From NCBI RefSeq assembly GCF_001279005.1, contig NZ_LGCN01000196.1:186001-250000 (forward strand): a stretch of DNA of 64,000 bases, given 5' to 3'. A program made the translations under genes and the position numbers. The DNA is from Streptomyces caelestis (lineage in GTDB: Bacteria; Actinomycetota; Actinomycetes; Streptomycetales; Streptomycetaceae). This document shows positions 16,805 through 24,666 of this stretch, piece after piece (position 1 is the first letter of the stretch; each line of letters opens with the position of its first letter). The notes under the pieces were generated by a model. That model worked only from the letters and a program-made list of their open reading frames with translations, was not told the origin of the DNA and made no database searches.

Positions 16805-17200
16805 ATGGCGGCGAAGCAGGCCGAACAGGCGCTCGTGGAACGGTGGCGGGGTGTACTCGCGCTGCATGCGCGCACCCAGTGCGAGATCGACCGCGCCCTG
16901 CACCGACACGGTTTGTGCGCCAGCGACTTCGAGGTCCTCGACATCCTCGCGCAGGGTTCCGGACCGGGCGGCTGCTCCTACCGCGTCCAGGAGATCTCCG
17001 AGCACGTCCACCTGAGCCAGAGCGCGCTGTCCCGGCTGGTCGCCCGGCTGGAGAAGGAGGGCCTCGCCGAGCGCGGGACGTGCCCGGAGGACCGGCGGGG
17101 AGTGCGGGTGTCGCTCACGCCGAAGGGCCGTGCGCTGCACGGCGAGGTACTGCCCGTCCAGCGCGCGGTGCTGGCGCGGATGCTCTCGGACGCCGGCTGA
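16805..17200 (+). CDS. MarR family transcriptional regulator
   Basis: This 131-residue regulator has a winged helix-turn-helix covering DFEVLDILAQG to PKGRALHGEVLP. The recognition helix is VHLSQSALSRLVARLEKEG and the wing carries the usual DxRG signature (EDRRGVRVSLTPKG). TACGGT lies six bases before the ATG, with no Shine-Dalgarno, which is consistent with a leaderless transcript. Its 3' end overlaps the tail of the frameshifted gene on the other strand. No obvious divergent target is present except the small membrane protein. Confidence 0.9.
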   Translation: MAAKQAEQALVERWRGVLALHARTQCEIDRALHRHGLCASDFEVLDILAQGSGPGGCSYRVQEISEHVHLSQSALSRLVARLEKEGLAERGTCPEDRRGVRVSLTPKGRALHGEVLPVQRAVLARMLSDAG

Positions 17201-17908
17201 CCGGGCCGGCGAGGGACCCTCGGAGCACGGCGGACGTCTCCCGCCGCAGCGCGGCGAGCCCCGGATCACCCGACACCGGCGCCCGCTTCCACAGCGCGGG
17301 ACACAACCGCGCGGCGGGTCCGGCGAGTTCGCACTCCGCGTCCACGGTCGCGTCCCCGGTGGTCTCCGGCGGCTCCCGGGACAGCCGTACGGTCCACGCC
17401 GCGTCCGCGTCGGTCGCGCGCACCCGCGGGACCCGGGGCGCCCGGGTGGGCACCCGGCTCCCGGGCCGGGCGTGGAACCCGCGCGGCAACCCGTCGACGC
17501 CGTCCACGGCGAGATCCGCGGTGATCGGCGACGGCGTGCCGCCGCGTGCCGACTCGGCGTCGAACCGGTGGACGGTCGTCTCGTACGCCTGCCGGCGGGC
17601 CCGGAACGCGAGGGCGGTCCGGGCGGAAAGGTGAAGCACTCCACGTCGGGCGCCGCGCCGACCGGGGTGTCCACCGGGCGGCGGTGACCGTCGCGGTAAC
17701 GGGCCACCGGCCCGGGGCGTTCGCCCCTCGGACGCGGCGCGGTGTGCCCGTCCGCGACGAAGGCCGCGGCACACCGGTGCACCACGCCGGTGTGCCGCAC
17801 CAGGTCCCGCGTACGCCACCCCGGGCAGGCCGCGCCGGCCCGCTCCGCGGCGTCGGCCGGCAACCGGCCCTCCTCCTCCCGTACGTCCGGGAACCAGGCG
17901 GTGGCCAT
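17115..17908 (-). pseudogene. Maleylpyruvate isomerase family (mycothiol-dependent DinB-like) gene, frameshifted
   Basis: The N-terminal part reads MATAWFPDVREEEGRLPAD, continues with the family block RTRDLVRHTGVVHRCAAAFVADG, and runs to ECFTF at about 17630. The rest of the family then continues one frame over: ALAFRARRQAYETTVHRFDAESA and DLAVDGVDGLPRGF, ending at 17115. Restoring one base in the TTTCCGCC stretch near 17628 would rejoin the frames (ECFTF-SARTALAF). This is therefore a one-base deletion or a sequencing error. The last ~85 bases overlap the convergent MarR gene. If repaired, it would encode a mycothiol-dependent, DinB-fold protein of about 264 residues. Confidence 0.75.
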
Positions 17909-17946
17909 GGGCAGGGGACCACCGTACGGACACGCCTGCCGGGGCC

Positions 17947-18837
17947 CTACGGAAGCGGGGTCCCGCCCGTCGCGTTGACGATCTCCGCGGTGATGTACGA
18001 CGCCTCCTGCGAGGCGAGGAAGACGTACGCCGGGGCCATCTCGGCCGGCTGGGCCGGACGCCCGATGGGCGCCTGCTTGCCGAACTCCGTGGTGTCCGGC
18101 AGGGTCGCCGGGATCAACGGCGTCCACACCGGCCCCGGCGCCACGGCGTTGACCCGGATGCCCCGCTCGATCAGCATCTGCGCCAGCCCCTGGGTGAACG
18201 TGACGATGGCGCCCTTCGTGGTCGCGTAGTCCAGCAGGTGCGGGCTGGGCTTGTAGGCCTGCACGGAGGCCGAGTTGATGATGCTTCCGCCCTCCCGCAT
18301 GTGCGGCACGGCCAGCTTGCACAGCCAGAACATGCCGTACAGGTTGGTCCGCAGCACGCGGTCGAACTGCTCGGTGGAGATCGCCTCGATGCCGTCGGGC
18401 TGCGACATCTGGTACGCCGCGTTGTTCACCAGGACGTCGATCCGGCCGAACTCCGACACCGCGCGGTCGATCAGCGCCCGGCAGTTCTCCTCCTCCCGCA
18501 CGTCGCACACGACGGGCACGGCCCGCCGGCCGGCCTCCTCCACCCACCGCACGGTCTCGGCGGCGTCGTCCTTCTCGCTGTCCAGATACGTGAAGACCAC
18601 GTCGGCGCCCTCGCGGGCGAACGCCAGCGCGACCGCCCGGCCGATCCCCGAGTCCCCGCCCGTGATCACGGCCACGCGGTCCGTCAGCCGGCCGCTGCCC
18701 CGGTAGGAGTCCTCCCCGTGGTCCGGCGGCGGGTCCATGGGACCGGTCCAGCCGGGATGCGGCTGGTCCTGGGACGGGAAGTCGGGGGTCGGGTGCTGCT
18801 CGACGGGATTCTGCTGCTCGGTCACGGTCTCTCCCAT
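17947..18837 (-). CDS. SDR family oxidoreductase (YhdF/general-stress type)
   Basis: This 296-residue short-chain dehydrogenase has an extended polar N-terminus (residues 1-50, Pro/Gln/His-rich), as in general-stress SDRs of the GsiB/YhdF/YhxC group. Motifs are TGGDSGIGRAVA (NAD(P) loop), NNAAYQ, a Ser in INSASVQAY, YATTKGA (catalytic Tyr-Lys) and GPVWTPLIPATLP. It probably reduces a carbonyl compound under stress. The ATG at 18837 lacks a good ribosome-binding site. A GTG four codons in has GGGAGAG just upstream and is an alternative start. The stop lies 38 bases from the start of the frameshifted isomerase-family gene, which is on the same strand. Confidence 0.9.
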   Translation of the reverse strand: MGETVTEQQNPVEQHPTPDFPSQDQPHPGWTGPMDPPPDHGEDSYRGSGRLTDRVAVITGGDSGIGRAVALAFAREGADVVFTYLDSEKDDAAETVRWVEEAGRRAVPVVCDVREEENCRALIDRAVSEFGRIDVLVNNAAYQMSQPDGIEAISTEQFDRVLRTNLYGMFWLCKLAVPHMREGGSIINSASVQAYKPSPHLLDYATTKGAIVTFTQGLAQMLIERGIRVNAVAPGPVWTPLIPATLPDTTEFGKQAPIGRPAQPAEMAPAYVFLASQEASYITAEIVNATGGTPLP

Positions 18838-18854
18838 GTCCGTGGAGGGGCGGT

Positions 18855-18903
18855 CGGGTGATCGGCGCCCGCCGACGGAAGACCGGCGGGCGCCGATCAC
18901 CCG
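18855..18903. terminator. 20-bp-arm hairpin terminator
   Basis: Arms 18855-18874 and 18884-18903 are perfectly complementary around a nine-base loop (ACGGAAGAC). The stem includes GGGTGATCGGCGCC. It lies at the end of the degenerate MFS gene, with its stop codon inside the distal arm, and just before the SDR start. It would therefore insulate the SDR from upstream minus-strand transcription. Confidence 0.85.
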
Positions 18904-19559
18904 GGTACCCCGGCACCGCGCACCTGATCCGGCACCTCCCACCGCCACCCGGACGGCCGGGGGACCGCACGGAGTCGGTCCGTGTGCACGTGGCGGGTCG
19001 CGAAGCCGACGACGGTGGCCACCGCCGCCGGCACCGCCACGCCGGTCAGCGCGGCCGGAAGACTGAACCAGTCCGCCATGAAGCCGATCGCGGGCGGGCC
19101 GAGGAGCATGCCGCCCTAGCCCAGGGCGGAGGCGGTGGCGAGCGCGCCCGCCCGCTCGACGGCCACGGGGAACGGGTTCGCGAGCCCGAGGCCGGTGACC
19201 GCGTAGCCGAGCAGGGCCGCCCACAGGGACGGCGCGGGCGCGCCGAGCAGCATGCCGGCCGCCGCGGTGGAACCGCCGGCGAGGACGGTGCGGGTCCGGC
19301 CCAGCCGCTCCAGCAGCGTCGTTCCGAAGAGCCGTCCGACCGTCATGGTGATCACGGCCCCGGCGGAGACGCCGAGCAGGGCCAGGCCGAGGGCGCTCGC
19401 GGAGGCGCCGGTCTGTTCCTTGACGGCGGGGATGCGTACCACCCAGCCGGCGAAGACGAAGCCGTCGAGGGCGAAGAAGGCGGTCAGGGCGAGACGGAGT
19501 CGGACGAGGTCGGCACCCGGCACCACACTGTGCGAACGGGCTTTGTTTATTAGCGACAT
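18897..19559 (-). pseudogene. MFS transporter (YbjJ-like exporter), internally deleted and with a stop codon
   Basis: The reading starts MSLINKARSHSVVPGADLVRLR and follows an MFS family of about 400 residues for some 72 residues. It then jumps to a sequence normally found in the second half (VGRLFGTTLLERLGRTRT), so about 190 residues, roughly six membrane helices, are missing in frame. At 19116-19118 a TAG interrupts ALG-stop-GGMLLGPPAIGF, where relatives I recall have a tyrosine. The frame then continues to 18897 through GPPAIGFMADWFSLPAALT. Both lesions make a functional transporter unlikely. Comparison with relatives is from memory. Confidence 0.75.
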
Positions 19560-19562
19560 AAA
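19546..19562. promoter_or_regulatory. TTTAT-N7-ATAAA palindrome over the MFS start codon
   Basis: An A/T-rich inverted repeat, TTTAT at 19546-19550 and ATAAA at 19558-19562, spans the start codon of the broken transporter gene. In this >70% GC setting such an A/T dyad is unusual and suggests a repressor site left over from the intact gene. Confidence 0.45.
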
Positions 19563-19775
19563 GTCAGGTCAGGGGGGTGTGCGACCCGGGGCGAGGGAGG
19601 CCGGACGGGGGTGGGCGCGGCCGGTGTGCCGCCGGAGGGGTGGAGGCGTTAACCCGTGTGAACCTCCTGGATGGTGGGACCGGGCGCCATGGCCGAGCGT
19701 GGATCATGCCGGAGCCCGGGACACCTGTGCTGACGAGGAGTCAGCTGCCCGGCCTCCCGTGGAAGGACTCCCAAG

Positions 19776-20438
19776 ATGCGTTCTGCCCGCATGGTGCTCG
19801 CCACCGCGACGGCCACGGCGGCCCTCGCCATCGCCGCGCCCGCAGCCTACGCCGACCACTCGGGCGACGAGGGGCACGACAAGTCTTCCTACAGCAAGGA
19901 GCACGAGAAGGAGAGCAAGGAGCAGGGCCAGGAGGACAAGGAGTACGACAAGGAGAGCAAGGAGCAGGGCCAGGAGGACAAGGAGTACGGCGAGGAGAGC
20001 AAGGAGCAGGGCCAGGAGGACAAGGAGTACGGCGAGGAGAGCAAGGAGCAGGACAAGGAGGCCAAGGACTACGAGAAGGACGGCAAGGAGTACGACAAGG
20101 GGGCCAAGGAGTACGACAAGCCGCACGGCGGCATGAACACCGGCGGTGGGGCCCTGGCCGCCGTGAGCGAGGAGGACTGGGGCGCCGCCAAGGACCCGAA
20201 GTACGACCCCGAGACGTACAAGGAGAAGGACGACTCGCACGGCGAGGAGTCCTACGGCGGCAAGCAGGACAAGCAGGAGAAGGAGTGGAACAAGGAGAAG
20301 CCGCGCGGCGGGATGCACACCGGCGGCGGTGGGCTCGCCGAGTCCGGTGTCACCGCGGGCGGCCTGGCCGCACTGGCGGTCCTCGGCACCGGCGCCTACG
20401 CGCTGCGTCGTAGGAAGGCCGCCGGGAGCGTGGCCTGA
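19776..20438 (+). CDS. Secreted, membrane-anchored K/E-rich repeat protein (probable sortase substrate)
   Basis: This 220-residue protein has a signal peptide (1-26, cleavage near AYA-DHS). Residues 46-101 hold four 14-residue repeats of the type ESKEQGQEDKEY plus two variable residues. The glycine-rich motif occurs twice, PHGGMNTGGGALA at 116-128 and PRGGMHTGGGGLA at 176-188. The C-terminus is a hydrophobic helix (191-210) with an RRRK tail. The order signal, stalk, glycine motif, helix, basic tail is that of a sortase substrate, but no LPxTG or LAxTG is present. The next gene is a class F sortase. GGAAGGAC precedes the ATG. It is probably an extended charged stalk on the cell surface. Confidence 0.85.
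   Translation: MRSARMVLATATATAALAIAAPAAYADHSGDEGHDKSSYSKEHEKESKEQGQEDKEYDKESKEQGQEDKEYGEESKEQGQEDKEYGEESKEQDKEAKDYEKDGKEYDKGAKEYDKPHGGMNTGGGALAAVSEEDWGAAKDPKYDPETYKEKDDSHGEESYGGKQDKQEKEWNKEKPRGGMHTGGGGLAESGVTAGGLAALAVLGTGAYALRRRKAAGSVA
19911..20078 (+). repeat. Four tandem 42-base coding repeats
   Basis: Inside the surface-protein gene, four 42-base units (GAGAGCAAGGAGCAGGGCCA and onward) start at 19911, 19953, 19995 and 20037. The first three are nearly identical and the fourth is diverged. They encode the 14-residue K/E-rich stalk repeats. Copy number is likely to vary between strains. Confidence 0.85.
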
Positions 20439-20458
20439 GCCATGCCCGGCGCCATAAA

Positions 20459-20498
20459 CGGGGCCGTCGTACGCGCCTCGCGCGTCATGACGGCCCCG
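20459..20498. terminator. Hairpin between the repeat protein and the sortase
   Basis: GGGGCCGTC (20460-20468) pairs with GACGGCCCC (20489-20497), and an inner ACGCGC/GCGCGT stem lies within the loop. It follows the repeat-protein stop by about 20 bases. It may attenuate rather than block transcription into the sortase gene. Confidence 0.65.
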
Positions 20499-20541
20499 CT
20501 CGCTCGTCCGTGTGCCGTGTCCGAATGAGGTGGTCCTCCCC

Positions 20542-21246
20542 ATGCAGGCCAGTCCCCCTTCCCCCCTCGAAACAGATCAGACGTCGCCGACCCGGCGGAG
20601 GCTGCGCGCCGTCATGACGGCGGTCTTCTGGAGCGGTGCCGGCCTGCTGCTGGCCACGACGCTGATGGGCGGCGGGGAGGGCCCTCCCGACGACGCCCAC
20701 GGGCCGCGCGCGGCCTCCGCGGTCTCCGCCGCGCCGTCCGCGAGCGCCTCGGCCGCCGGCGGGTCCGCCACCCGCGAGCCGGCGGCCGGGCCTCTGCCGC
20801 GGTCCGAGCCGACCCGGCTGCTCATCCCCGCCATCGACGTCGACGCCCCCTTCACCGACCTCGCCATCGGCGGCAAGGGGCGGCTGGAGCCACCTCCGCC
20901 CCACGACACCAACCTGGTCGGCTGGTACGCCAAGGGAGTCTCCCCGGGCGAACGCGGTACGGCGATCATCGCCGGGCATGTGGACACGACGACGTCCCCG
21001 GCCGTGTTCGCGCGGCTCGGCGAACTGGAGAAGGGCGACCGTTTCCGGGTGCTGCGCGCGGACGGCAGCAAGGCGACGTTCGTGGTGGACGAGACGGAGT
21101 CCTTCGAGAAGGACGACTTCCCCGACGAGCGGGTGTACGCCGACACCCCCGACGCCCAGGTGCGGCTCATCACCTGCGCCGGGGACTACGACCGCGCCGC
21201 CAAGGACTACACCGAGAACCTGGTGGTCTTCGCCCATCTCGTCTGA
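20542..21246 (+). CDS. Class F sortase
   Basis: This 234-residue transpeptidase covalently fixes proteins to the cell envelope. It has a basic stretch and one membrane helix (about 20-42), an Ala/Ser/Pro linker to about 88, and then the sortase barrel beginning RLLIPAIDVDAPF. Catalytic residues are His146 in IIAGHVDT and Cys212 in RLITCAGDYD. The catalytic arginine is less obvious: Arg218 in DYDRAAKDYTENLVVFA is the only nearby candidate. The ATG at 20542 follows GAGGTGG. The gene just upstream encodes a membrane-anchored repeat protein, which is the obvious substrate candidate. Confidence 0.92.
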   Translation: MQASPPSPLETDQTSPTRRRLRAVMTAVFWSGAGLLLATTLMGGGEGPPDDAHGPRAASAVSAAPSASASAAGGSATREPAAGPLPRSEPTRLLIPAIDVDAPFTDLAIGGKGRLEPPPPHDTNLVGWYAKGVSPGERGTAIIAGHVDTTTSPAVFARLGELEKGDRFRVLRADGSKATFVVDETESFEKDDFPDERVYADTPDAQVRLITCAGDYDRAAKDYTENLVVFAHLV

Positions 21247-21275
21247 ACCGGCTCCGAACCGGCCGGGACGGCGGA

Positions 21276-21309
21276 CTGCCCGGAAGGGGGGAGAGCGCCT
21301 TCCGGGCAG
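21276..21309. terminator. Bidirectional terminator between the sortase and the mannanase
   Basis: CTGCCCGGAAGG (21276-21287) and CCTTCCGGGCAG (21298-21309) form a 12-bp stem with a ten-base loop, midway between two convergent stop codons. Confidence 0.8.
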
Positions 21310-21316
21310 CGGTCCG

Positions 21317-22954
21317 TCAGGCCACGGAGCAGTCCGCGCCGTTGAGGCTGAACGCCGTGGGGCCGGGGTTCGCGCCGGTCCGTGAGGCCGTGAAGCCGAG
21401 GCTGACGGAGCCCGAGGCGGGGATCGACGCGGTGTACGAGGCGGAGACGACGCTGACTGCGGAACCGCTCTGCGTCGGCGTACCGCCCCACATGTGGGTG
21501 ATGCGCTGGTCGGCGGGGAAGGTCCAGCGCAGCGTCCAGCCGTTCACCGCCGAGCCGCCCGTGTTGCGGACGGTGACCTCGCCCTGGAACCCGCCGGGCC
21601 ACTCGCCCGTCACCCGGTAGCCGATCTCGCAGGCGCGCGTCGTGCCGCCGGAGGACGTGGTGACGGTCACCGTGGCGGAGCGCTGCGAGCGGTTGCCGGC
21701 GGCGTCCCGGGCGTAGACGGCGAAGGTGTGGGACGTGGCCGGGGTGAGTCCGGTGACGGTGGCGGTGGTGCCGGCCGTCGTGACGACGGTGCTCTCCGCA
21801 CCGCCGGCGATCCGCACGACGTCGTAGCCGGTGACCCCGTTCGCGTCGGTGGCGGCGCCCCAGGCGAGGGTCACGGACGAGGAGGTCACCGCCGAGGCGC
21901 TCGGAGCGCCGGGAGCGGTCGGGGGCGTGGTGTCGCCGCCGGAGCCGGACCCGTAGACCGCGGCCTCCTCGGACGTGGCGGCGATCCCGTCGGCGCCGTT
22001 GAAGATGCGCTCACCCCAGCCGGTCAGCTGGTTCGGGTCGAAGTTCGTGACCATGTCGAGGTACTCGACGCCGCCGCCGTTGCCGCTCCAGGACCAGCCG
22101 AGGTAGCCGAGGCCGAGCTGCCGGGTGACGGCCAGGATGGTGTCCTCGTCGGGGTCGCCGTCGGAGTGGTTGTGCCCGAACTCACCGACCACGATGGGGA
22201 GTTTCGCCGACACGAAGCGGCCCAGGTAGTCGCTGATCTCGGCGGCGGTGTCGAAGACGCCGTACATGTGGATGGAGAACACGGTGTTGGCGTCCGGGTC
22301 GGCGGCGAAGACCGAGGCGGCGTTGTCGCGCATGGTGAACGCCCAGTCCTGGCCCCAGTTGGGGGCGTCGACCATGATCGTGTGGTCGAATCCGGCGTTG
22401 CGCAGCTTCTGGATCGCGGCCTTGGTGTCGGCCGTCCAGGCCGTGTAACCGGTGTTGCCGTACGGCTCGTTGCCGATGTTGACGATGACGTGGTCCTCCT
22501 GGCCGGCCAGGGCGCTCTGGACGCTGATCCAGTAGTCGGCGGCGCGGGAGAGGGTGACCGCTCCGCTCTGCTCGCCGTAGCCGGTGGTGTCGTGCACCTC
22601 CAGGACGCAGATCAGCCGGTTCTGCTTGCACTGCGCGACGACGCCGGCCACGTCGGCGGTGTCGTTGCGGGTCCAGCGGTCGCCGCTGGAGAGGACGACG
22701 CGCACGGTGTTGGCGCCCTTGGCCTTGATGTGCGCCAGCGAGCCGAGCCGGTCGGCGTACCAGGTGTGCGCGTGGTTGACACCGCGCATCACGAAGTCGT
22801 TCCCGGACGCCTCGAGGAGCCGGCCGTTCTCCACCCGGAAACCGGGGGGCGCCGCGTGCGCCGGAGTGGTGAGGGCGAGGAACGGGAGGAGGAGTCCCAG
22901 GAGGACGGCGAGCAGGCCGGCGGTTCGTGGGGAGGCGGGCGTACGGGGTCTCAT
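21317..22954 (-). CDS. Secreted GH5 endo-beta-mannanase with FN3 and CBM2 modules
   Basis: This is a 545-residue modular extracellular enzyme. It has a signal peptide (1-34, AHA-APP) and a GH5 catalytic domain (~38-335) closest to GH5_8 mannanases: MRGVNHAHTWYADRL, GANTVRVVLSSGDRW, CVLEVHDTTGYGE, INIGNEPYGN-like (acid/base Glu), MVDAPNWGQDW and VVGEFGHNH (nucleophile Glu). An FN3 linker domain (~350-438, TAPGAPSASAVTSSSVTLAW) and a CBM2-type cellulose-binding module (~445-545, CEIGYRVTGEWPGGFQGEV) follow. It lies 80 bases after a CE3-type esterase whose promoter carries a CebR-type box, so both are probably induced by cello-oligosaccharides. Confidence 0.93.
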   Translation of the reverse strand: MRPRTPASPRTAGLLAVLLGLLLPFLALTTPAHAAPPGFRVENGRLLEASGNDFVMRGVNHAHTWYADRLGSLAHIKAKGANTVRVVLSSGDRWTRNDTADVAGVVAQCKQNRLICVLEVHDTTGYGEQSGAVTLSRAADYWISVQSALAGQEDHVIVNIGNEPYGNTGYTAWTADTKAAIQKLRNAGFDHTIMVDAPNWGQDWAFTMRDNAASVFAADPDANTVFSIHMYGVFDTAAEISDYLGRFVSAKLPIVVGEFGHNHSDGDPDEDTILAVTRQLGLGYLGWSWSGNGGGVEYLDMVTNFDPNQLTGWGERIFNGADGIAATSEEAAVYGSGSGGDTTPPTAPGAPSASAVTSSSVTLAWGAATDANGVTGYDVVRIAGGAESTVVTTAGTTATVTGLTPATSHTFAVYARDAAGNRSQRSATVTVTTSSGGTTRACEIGYRVTGEWPGGFQGEVTVRNTGGSAVNGWTLRWTFPADQRITHMWGGTPTQSGSAVSVVSASYTASIPASGSVSLGFTASRTGANPGPTAFSLNGADCSVA

Positions 22955-23033
22955 GGCGGCTCCAGTGGGGGTGCGGTTGGCTGTCCGTGCCGTGCGGTTG
23001 CTCTGTGCGCCGTGCGGTGGTCCGTGCCGTGCG

Positions 23034-24122
23034 TCAGGAGGTGGCCGTGCAGTCGACGGTCGCCGCCGGGGCGGTGGAGGTTGCCGGGGCGGTGGCGATG
23101 AGGCCGAAGGCGGCACTGGCCCCGGGCGCCAGGGTCCCGTTCCACTGCGCGTTGGTGACGGTGGCCGTGCCGTCGGCGGACGTGCCGAGGGTGCCGTTCC
23201 AGACCTGGCTCACCCGGGCGCCGTCGGCCGGTACGACCGTCACCGTCCAGCCCGTGACGGGGGCGGCGGAGGTGTTGCGCACCGTCACCTCGGCCTGGTA
23301 CCCGCCCTGCCAGCCGGAGACCGCCCGGAAGGACGCGGTGCAGCCGGCGTCGCCGGGCTCCTCCGGGTCGTCCGGGTCGCCGGGGACGCCCGCCTCCAGG
23401 AGCGCGGCCAGGGCCGGGAACCAGCGCGCGGCGATCTTCTCGTTGCCGGCGGCGTTCGGGTGGACGCCGTCGTAGGTGTCGGTGGCCGTGTCGAACCCCG
23501 TCCACTGGTCGACCACGGTCACCGGGGAGCGGTCGGTGCTCGTCGCCGCGGCCCACGCGGGGATCCGGGCGTTGAAGTCGACCACGCGCTGGGCACAGGC
23601 GGCGCAGGTGCTGGGGTTCATCGGGATGATCCGGGCGACGAGGACCCGCATGTCCGGGTTGGACTCCCGCATCTGCCCCACGAGCCTGGTGTAGGCGGCG
23701 AGGATGCGGTCGGGGGAGACGTTGCTCCAGACGTCGTTCGTGCCGAAGTGCATGACAACGATGTCCGGCAGTGTCGCCGCCAGCCGCGCGGGGAGCAGGT
23801 TCCGGTCCGCCACGTTGGTGACCAGTTCGCCGCCGTGCCCTTCGTTGTCCCCGTCGTGGGCCACGCCGCAGCCCTGTGCGGGCAGGGTGCCGACGAAGTC
23901 GATGTCCGTGTGTCCGGCGTCCAGCAGCCGGTTCCACAGCAGGGCCCGCCAGCAGCCCGGCGACCCGGTGATCGAGTCGCCGAGCGGCATGACGCGCACC
24001 GGGTCGGCCGCCGCCGGCGAGGCCGCCGCGGTCGGTGCGGGGGCCGGTCCGAGGAGGAGCAGGGCGGCCAGCAGGCCGAGGAGCGGAAGCGTGCGTAAGC
24101 GCAGGGGGAGGATGCCGCGCAT
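23034..24122 (-). CDS. Secreted SGNH esterase (CE3-type) with CBM2 module
   Basis: This 362-residue extracellular esterase has a signal peptide (1-~38) and an SGNH catalytic domain with MPLGDSIT (catalytic Ser), HGGE (block II-like Gly), HFGTNDVW (Asn block) and DGVHPNAAG (catalytic Asp-His). An acidic Pro/Asp/Glu linker and a CBM2-type module (CTASFRAVSGWQGGYQAEV to the end) follow. Relatives deacetylate xylan or mannan, which would help the downstream mannanase. GAAGGGGAA precedes the ATG. It is first in the operon, 26 bases downstream of a perfect CebR-type operator. Confidence 0.9.
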   Translation of the reverse strand: MRGILPLRLRTLPLLGLLAALLLLGPAPAPTAAASPAAADPVRVMPLGDSITGSPGCWRALLWNRLLDAGHTDIDFVGTLPAQGCGVAHDGDNEGHGGELVTNVADRNLLPARLAATLPDIVVMHFGTNDVWSNVSPDRILAAYTRLVGQMRESNPDMRVLVARIIPMNPSTCAACAQRVVDFNARIPAWAAATSTDRSPVTVVDQWTGFDTATDTYDGVHPNAAGNEKIAARWFPALAALLEAGVPGDPDDPEEPGDAGCTASFRAVSGWQGGYQAEVTVRNTSAAPVTGWTVTVVPADGARVSQVWNGTLGTSADGTATVTNAQWNGTLAPGASAAFGLIATAPATSTAPAATVDCTATS

Positions 24123-24147
24123 GGTTGTTCCCCTTCCGTAGAGGATG

Positions 24148-24161
24148 TGGGAGCGCTCCCA
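24148..24161. promoter_or_regulatory. CebR-type operator TGGGAGCGCTCCCA
   Basis: A perfect 14-base palindrome identical to the consensus described for CebR, the LacI family cello-oligosaccharide repressor of Streptomyces. It lies 26 bases upstream of the esterase start. Repression would be lifted by cellobiose or cellotriose, linking the esterase-mannanase operon to plant-cell-wall sensing. Confidence 0.9.
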
Positions 24162-24666
24162 TGCAGGACATCAAGCCATTGTTGTCATTGACGCGTCAAG
24201 AGGTGGGGTCGAGGTCGGTGCCCGCGAAGGGCCGGACCTCGCCCTCCGGCCCGCCCGCTCGCCGTGGTGGACGGGCGGGCCGCGACCACCGTACGGCCGG
24301 GTTCGTCGCGGGCCGGGCCGGTCCTGCGGTGCCGCGGCGGGGAGCCGGGTGGGTACCGCCGGGAGCATCGTGCCGTCGCCCAGGGGCGCCGTGCGCGGTA
24401 CGAGGGCGCCCTCCCCGGCGATCCGGAGCAGGTCCGGGAGCGCGTAGGGCCCGGCGCCCTCGAGGCCGGCCTGGCGGCCCATGCCGCCGAGGCCCGCCGC
24501 GGCCGTCCGGCTCAGCGGGTCGCCCGCAGGCCGGACCCGCCCTCGGGGCCGTGGTCGTGCGTCCCGTGCCGTGGGCGGAGCCGACGTACCGCGGGCGCAC
24601 CGGCCGGTGTGATCCGTGCCCGCCCGTCGGGGCACGCGCGCCCCGACGGGCGGAACCCGCGAGCGG
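24162..24666. other. 505-base gap without a supportable gene
   Basis: The region is open in several frames on both strands but gives no product with recognisable motifs or ribosome-binding sites. It holds the upstream side of the CebR-controlled promoter and, at its right end, the tctA terminator. Decayed coding sequence cannot be excluded. Confidence 0.5.
24620..24653. terminator. Terminator of the tctCBA operon
   Basis: Arms 24620-24633 and 24640-24653 (14 bp, CCGCCCGTCGGGGC and its complement) with a six-base loop lie 13 bases beyond the tctA stop on the minus strand. Confidence 0.85.

Noticed and set aside
19911..20078. Tandem repeats considered as a CRISPR array or a minisatellite origin
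   Set aside because: The units are contiguous 42-base coding repeats in frame, without spacers, and no cas genes are present.
22951..24174. Alternative long minus-strand frame over the esterase gene
   Set aside because: The real esterase frame has GDSIT, GTND and DxxH motifs and a signal peptide. The alternative has none.
24162..24666. Possible small gene in the gap before tctA
   Set aside because: Several frames are open on both strands, but none has a plausible start, motif or codon pattern distinguishable from noise.
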